A DNA stretch of 32,933 bases. Source: an uncultured Clostridia bacterium. GTDB lineage: Bacteria; Bacillota; Clostridia; TANB77; CAG-508. The translations under genes were made by a program, and so were the position numbers. Below the pieces are notes generated by a model that was given only the letters and a program-made list of their open reading frames with translations, ran no database searches and was not told the DNA's origin. Positions 29,319-32,933 of the stretch are shown piece after piece. Numbering within the stretch: the first letter of the stretch is position 1; each line of letters starts with the position of its first letter. The stretch lies in the NCBI GenBank assembly GCA_944387525.1, contig CALXFF010000022.1:1-32933 (forward strand), read 5' to 3'.

Positions 29319-29885
29319 ATGGCATCAGTATATTCAGCAGGAGATTTTAGAAATGGAACAACATTTGAAATGGAAGGAAACGTATATAGAATTGTAGAAT
29401 TTCAACACGTAAAACCAGGAAAGGGGTCAGCATTTGTTAGAACAAAATTAAAAAATGTAATAACAGGAGCAACATTAGAAAAAACATTTAATCCATCAGA
29501 TAAATTCCCAGCAGCAGAAATAGAGAAAAAAGCAATGCAATATCTATATAATGATGGAGATCTATACTACTTTATGGATAATGTTACATATGATCAAATA
29601 CCACTAAATAAAGAACAATTAGGAGACTGTTTAAAATACTTAAAAGAAAATATGGAAGTAACAATACTTTCATACAAAGGAAATGTATTTGCAGTAGAAC
29701 CACCAACATTTGTTGAATTAGAAGTTACATATACAGAACCAGGATTTAGTGGAAATACAACAACAACATCAGGAAAACCAGCAAAACTAGAAACTGGATT
29801 AGAAATTCAAGTTCCATTATTCGTAAACATTGGGGATGTAATAAAAATAGACACAAGAACTTGTGAATACATGGAAAGAGTATAA
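29319..29885 (+). CDS. efp: Elongation factor P
   Basis: A 188-residue translation factor that relieves ribosome stalling at polyproline. It has the three-domain EF-P layout: an N-terminal KOW-like domain with [17 protein letters not shown] (tip Lys K35), central VTYDQIPL and a C-terminal OB domain ending [17 protein letters not shown]. The tip Lys within PGKGSA is as in B. subtilis, where it carries a 5-aminopentanol modification; which modification applies here is unknown. ATG 29319 has AAAGGAG ~8 bases upstream; an upstream in-frame TTG lies before that SD and is rejected. Confidence 0.96.
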   Translation: MASVYSAGDFRNGTTFEMEGNVYRIVEFQHVKPGKGSAFVRTKLKNVITGATLEKTFNPSDKFPAAEIEKKAMQYLYNDGDLYYFMDNVTYDQIPLNKEQLGDCLKYLKENMEVTILSYKGNVFAVEPPTFVELEVTYTEPGFSGNTTTTSGKPAKLETGLEIQVPLFVNIGDVIKIDTRTCEYMERV

Positions 29886-29903
29886 AGAAAGGTGATTAAC
29901 AAA

Positions 29904-30374
29904 ATGGGAATATTAAAAAACGAATATAAAAGTTTTTTAGATGACATAGAAAAAAATATAAAAGATCCACAAGATTTAGAATATATAAAAGGAAGATTTG
30001 CTTCTTTTTTAGACGTAATACTAGACCAAATGGACTATATTATGGACTATAAAAAAGAACAAATTGAAAAATTAGAAAACACACAAAAAGAATTAGATGA
30101 CAAAATGGGAAAAATGCAACAAGTAATAGACAATATTGAAAAAGACATATATACAGAAGATGGATTTGATTTTGAAATCGTATGTCCATACTGTAATTAT
30201 GAATTTTTCATAGATATAGATGAAAACAAAACAGAAATAACTTGCCCAGAATGTCAAAACGTAATAGAATTAGACTGGACAGGAGACACAGAGGAAAATG
30301 ACAGCCATAACTGTAGCGGTAGCTGTGGTGGTTGTCACGGATGTGATGAAGAAGACGAAGAAGATGATATGTAA
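29904..30374 (+). CDS. CD1247-like protein with zinc ribbon
   Basis: 156 residues. The N-terminal ~95 residues form a helical, coiled-coil region (YIKGRFASFLDVILDQMDY; QIEKLENTQKELDDKMGKM), matching the CD1247 N-terminal domain family I recall from Clostridia, where it also follows efp. A zinc ribbon follows (CPYCNYEF ... CPECQNVI). The C-terminus has a short Cys/His-rich segment (CSGSCGGCHGC) and an acidic tail, which could bind another metal. AAAGGTGA lies 8 bases before ATG 29904. It starts 18 bases after efp, so the two share a transcript. Function unknown, possibly linked to translation or metal handling. Confidence 0.85.
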   Translation: MGILKNEYKSFLDDIEKNIKDPQDLEYIKGRFASFLDVILDQMDYIMDYKKEQIEKLENTQKELDDKMGKMQQVIDNIEKDIYTEDGFDFEIVCPYCNYEFFIDIDENKTEITCPECQNVIELDWTGDTEENDSHNCSGSCGGCHGCDEEDEEDDM

Positions 30375-30377
30375 AAC

Positions 30378-30436
30378 AGGGATTTTAGGGACGGTCCTAA
30401 AAATCCCTAATATTAGGGATTAGGGGACGGACCTGA
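30378..30436. repeat. Rearranged GGGGACGG REP repeat after the CD1247-like gene
   Basis: It begins AGGGATTTTAGGGACGGTCC, which folds with CCTAAAAATCCCT, and continues with a second, partial unit AGGGATTAGGGGACGGACC. So two GGGACGG cores lie head to tail instead of as one palindrome. It starts 3 bases after the stop codon, like the copy after ruvC. Confidence 0.8.
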
Positions 30437-30453
30437 GAACTGTATATATAAAA

Positions 30454-30483
30454 GAAAATCGACTAATGCAGTCGATTTTTTTG
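30454..30483. terminator. Bidirectional terminator between the CD1247-like and M23 genes
   Basis: The stem AAAATCGAC/GTCGATTTT has a 7-base loop; T follows on the plus strand and the complementary A-tract allows use from the minus strand. It separates the efp operon from the convergent M23 gene. Confidence 0.85.
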
Positions 30484-30496
30484 TGAAAATTAACAA

Positions 30497-31079
30497 TTAA
30501 AAGAAATCTAAAGGATTTTGATATTTTCCATCAATTCTAATTCCAAGATGAAGATGACAACCAGTAGTAGCACCATTTGTAGGCCTTCCACTAGAATCAG
30601 AATATTGATTACCCTTAACGCCATACACATATTTAGGACCAACAGTACCAATAACTTGTCCTTGTTTAACTGTATCACCAACTTTTACAATATAATTTGG
30701 AGAACAATGACAATAAGTAACTTTAAAATTACCAAAAGAAAGAGTAATAGTATATCCACCAGCACCTAAAAATTGAGTAAAAGTAATTTCACCATCTGCT
30801 ACTGCAATAAATTTAGTACCTTCAGGTGCAGGAATATCAATACCAGAATGAGAGGAAGAAGCACCACTAGTTGGAGACACACGTTTGCCAAAATATGAAC
30901 TTATCCTAGTATATCCGGGGAAGAGGCCACACAAATCCATTTGGATTAAAATCAATAATTTCTCCAGAAATATTTGAATTAGAATTGTATCCTGAGCAAA
31001 AATATGGTATAAAAAATATGCAGATAAAAATTATTATAAATATAGTAAATGAATAAAAGATTTTAAAAAAATTTTGCAA
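30497..31079 (-). pseudogene. M23-family metallopeptidase, frameshifted in a CCCC run
   Basis: On the minus strand, TTG 31079 (GAGGTG SD 7 bases upstream) opens a frame with one membrane helix (FTIFIIIFICIFFIPYF), then EIIDFNPNGFVWPLP and a stop soon after. Removing one C from the CCCC run (plus-strand G 30917-30920) joins it to PGYTRISSYFGKRVSP and the complete M23/LytM domain, with HSGIDIPAPEGT (zinc His and Asp) and GCHLHLGI (HxH). The repaired protein is about 193 residues: a membrane-anchored peptidoglycan endopeptidase. As written it breaks exactly at the linker-domain boundary. This may be a sequencing error, a fresh mutation or +1 slippage on CCC-C. No further damage is seen. Confidence 0.82.
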
Positions 31080-31118
31080 ATAAAAACACCTCGAAAAAAA
31101 TAATAATGATATAAAATA

Positions 31119-31193
31119 TGGCAGGGGTAGAAGGATTCGAACCCTCACAGGCGGTTTTGGAGACCGATGTGCTACCATTAACACTATACCCCT
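31119..31193 (-). tRNA. tRNA-Trp(CCA)
   Basis: A 75-nt gene on the minus strand with encoded CCA. The acceptor stem AGGGGTA pairs perfectly with TACCCCT, the discriminator is G, the anticodon loop is CTCCAAA (anticodon CCA) and the T-arm contains GGTTCGAATCC. No intron. It has its own promoter (31225-31253) and lies just upstream of the M23 gene, with which it may be co-transcribed. Confidence 0.96.
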
Positions 31194-31224
31194 ATAAAAA
31201 TAATATATTGATAACAACATTAAT

Positions 31225-31253
31225 ATATTAGCATAAAAATAAATATTTAGCAA
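31225..31253 (-). promoter_or_regulatory. Promoter of tRNA-Trp
   Basis: On the minus strand, TTGCTA (31253-31248), a 17-base spacer and TAATAT (31230-31225) place transcription about 25 bases before the tRNA 5' end. The spacing is ideal and there is no other gene for it to serve. Confidence 0.65.
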
Positions 31254-31324
31254 GATTTTTTTCAAAAAAATTAAAATTATTTATAATGAATATAATTAAA
31301 TATAGGAGAGGAATGTGAGTAAAA

Positions 31325-32719
31325 ATGAAAAACTTAACAGTTGAAGATATTTTAAAAGTTACAAAAGGAGAATTAATTATAGGAAATGAAAAATTAGAAT
31401 GTGAAAACTTTTCACGAGATACAAGAAACATACAAAAAGGAGATACATATGTTGCTATAAAAGGTGAAAATTTTGATGGAAACATATTTTGGAAAGACGC
31501 TTTCAAAAGCGGAGCAGATTGTGTAATAGTACAAGATATAGAATTTTCTAATGAAGAATTAAAAGAATTTGATAATAAAACAATAATTAAAGTAGCAGAT
31601 ACTATGCAAGCACTTTATGAAATTGCATCATATAAAAGAAAAATAAATAATATACCAGTAGTTGCTATAACAGGAAGTGTAGGAAAAACAAGTACAAAAG
31701 ACATGGTTGCAAGTGTAGTATCACAAAAATACAAAACATTAAAAACAATAGGAAATAATAACAATAACATAGGATTACCATTCACAATTCTAAGATTAAA
31801 AGATGAAGAAATAATGATACTAGAAATGGGAATGAATCATTTTGGAGAAATTCATCTTTTAAGCAAAATTGCAAAACCTAATATTTGTGTGATAACAAAC
31901 ATAGGAACATCACATATTGGAAATCTTGGTTCAAAAGAAAACATTTTGAAAGCTAAATTAGAAATATTAGATGGGGCAGATAATCCAACTATAATCATAA
32001 ATAATGATGATGAATTGCTACATAAATGGTATTTAGAAAACAAGAATAGCAGAAAAATTATTACATATGGAATAGAAAACAAAAGCGATATAATGGCTGA
32101 AGATATGATTTTAGAGCAAGAAAAAAGTACATATAAATGCAACATAGATGGAAAAGAAATAGATGTAGAAGTTCCAATTGCAGGAAGACATTTTGTATTA
32201 AATTCTCTATGTGCTACAACAGTTGGAATTACTTTAAACATAGATTCCAGAAAAATAATTAATGGAATTAAAAATGTTGAATTAACTAAAAAGAGAATGG
32301 ATATAAAAGAAATAAATGGCATAAAAGTTATAAATGATGCATATAATGCAAGCCCAGAAGCAATGAAAGCAAGTCTAAATTATTTATCATCATTCAAAGA
32401 CAATAGAAAAATTGCAGTATTAGGAGATATGTTTGAATTAGGAGAATATGCTGAAAAGTTACATAGACTTGTTGGTGAAGAAGTTTATAAAAACAATATA
32501 GATATTTTAGTTTGTGCAGGTGAAAATTCAAAATTAATTGCAGATGAAGCATTAAAAAACGGAATGAAAAAAGAAAACATACATTATTTTGAAGATAAAG
32601 GCAATGTTTTAGGATTTTTGAAAAATGAAATAAAATCTGGAGATGTAGTTTTATTCAAAGCTTCTAATGGAATGAAATTTTATGAATTGGCTGATAGATT
32701 TATAGATATGATGAAATAG
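31325..32719 (+). CDS. murF: UDP-N-acetylmuramoyl-tripeptide--D-alanyl-D-alanine ligase
   Basis: A 464-residue cytoplasmic Mur ligase that adds D-Ala-D-Ala to the UDP-MurNAc tripeptide. The N-terminal substrate domain has SRDTRNIQKGDTYVAIKGE. The ATPase domain carries the P-loop AITGSVGKTSTK (G117-T124), the NNNNNIGLPFTIL segment, EMGMNHFGEI and INDAYNASPEAM, all MurF hallmarks. The C-terminal domain starts near AVLGDMFELGEYAEKLH. Length is normal. GGAGAGGAATGTGAG precedes ATG 31325. It is divergent from tRNA-Trp and appears to be the only mur gene in this part of the window. Confidence 0.96.
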   Translation: MKNLTVEDILKVTKGELIIGNEKLECENFSRDTRNIQKGDTYVAIKGENFDGNIFWKDAFKSGADCVIVQDIEFSNEELKEFDNKTIIKVADTMQALYEIASYKRKINNIPVVAITGSVGKTSTKDMVASVVSQKYKTLKTIGNNNNNIGLPFTILRLKDEEIMILEMGMNHFGEIHLLSKIAKPNICVITNIGTSHIGNLGSKENILKAKLEILDGADNPTIIINNDDELLHKWYLENKNSRKIITYGIENKSDIMAEDMILEQEKSTYKCNIDGKEIDVEVPIAGRHFVLNSLCATTVGITLNIDSRKIINGIKNVELTKKRMDIKEINGIKVINDAYNASPEAMKASLNYLSSFKDNRKIAVLGDMFELGEYAEKLHRLVGEEVYKNNIDILVCAGENSKLIADEALKNGMKKENIHYFEDKGNVLGFLKNEIKSGDVVLFKASNGMKFYELADRFIDMMK

Positions 32720-32783
32720 AAGAGTTAGAAATAAATTAAAAATAAAAACAAGAAAATGTAACAAAAATGTAATATTAAAAATC

Positions 32784-32812
32784 TTGACTTAATTATTACA
32801 GTTGTATAAAAT
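32784..32812 (+). promoter_or_regulatory. Predicted promoter at the right edge, for a gene beyond the window
   Basis: TTGACT (32784-32789), a 17-base spacer and TAAAAT (32807-32812) lie ~65 bases after murF. The remaining ~120 bases to the window end hold no start codon with a good SD, so a long leader or the next gene lies outside. Nothing else is seen in 32720-32933. Confidence 0.55.
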
Positions 32813-32933
32813 AGAGACATAATAATTAGGTCTATTTTTGTAAATAGAAAAGAAGAACATTGAAAAGTTCATATTTTTGTCTAAAGTAATTAGTAATGAA
32901 TACTATTTACAGAAATGGGAATAATTATATAAA

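Noticed and set aside
31852..32322. 156-codon minus-strand frame inside murF
   Set aside because: Antisense to an intact murF with all motifs; no independent coding evidence.
1..32933. CRISPR array or prophage
   Set aside because: No regularly spaced repeats, no cas genes and no phage structural genes were found.

Overview
The window is very AT-rich (under about one third G+C by eye). It carries sporulation-linked genes (ylbJ, a SleB-type cortex hydrolase), a Gram-positive peptidoglycan gene set (murI, murB, murF, a MecA_N-type penicillin-binding protein), purine-rich Shine-Dalgarno sites and several TTG starts. The neighbourhood yqeG, prepilin peptidase, M24 peptidase, efp, CD1247-like protein is typical of Clostridia. 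I infer an uncultured, probably gut-type, low-GC clostridial Firmicute. The species cannot be named from this sequence alone.

Layout. 1-710: the 3' end of an rRNA operon (23S end, 5S with its own promoter in the spacer) followed by a tRNA-Asn(GUU) gene split by a 239-nt group I intron. 771-4701: an accessory-looking run with an HNH endonuclease, a histidine phosphatase with an altered RHG motif, two Nudix-type proteins, a HipA-like kinase without a HipB partner and a Dabb protein. 4717-7473: a 50-residue conserved-looking Cys protein on the minus strand, a NadR-like nucleotidyltransferase overlapping an AraC/GyrI-type regulator, and two unknown proteins. 7684-10039: an ABC-2 type exporter. 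10369-12789: a flavodoxin-like reductase overlapping murI, then two divergent small helical proteins, one of them Dps. 12838-15094: a PBP gene with an operator-like promoter, bracketed by two copies of a ~72-nt hairpin repeat. 15477-16388: an Rpn-family PD-(D/E)XK protein. 16462-17943 (minus): a small unknown protein and ylbJ. 18296-25752: murB, yvcK, a glycogen-debranching-type glucosidase, a frameshifted ruvC, holA and a transglutaminase-like unknown. 25844-32719: sleB, yqeG, prepilin peptidase, M24 peptidase, efp, a CD1247-like zinc-ribbon protein, a frameshifted M23 peptidase, tRNA-Trp and murF.

The genes are mostly housekeeping: cell-wall precursor synthesis and cross-linking, spore wall, DNA repair and replication, and translation. 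They are interleaved with an unusual number of palindromic intergenic elements of at least four unrelated kinds: GGGGACGG-type REP palindromes, the GTTGAAAAATAATTAC hairpin, and large MITE-like inverted repeats at 10099-10286 and 29018-29188. Several begin within a few bases of a stop codon. No insertion sequence with a transposase, no CRISPR array and no prophage is visible.

The most notable object is the intron-split tRNA-Asn with a free-standing HNH endonuclease gene just downstream. The exons rejoin to a clean 76-nt tRNA-Asn, while the unspliced precursor reads like a tRNA with anticodon GUC. Two genes (ruvC and the M23 peptidase) each carry an apparent one-base C insertion and need checking at read level.
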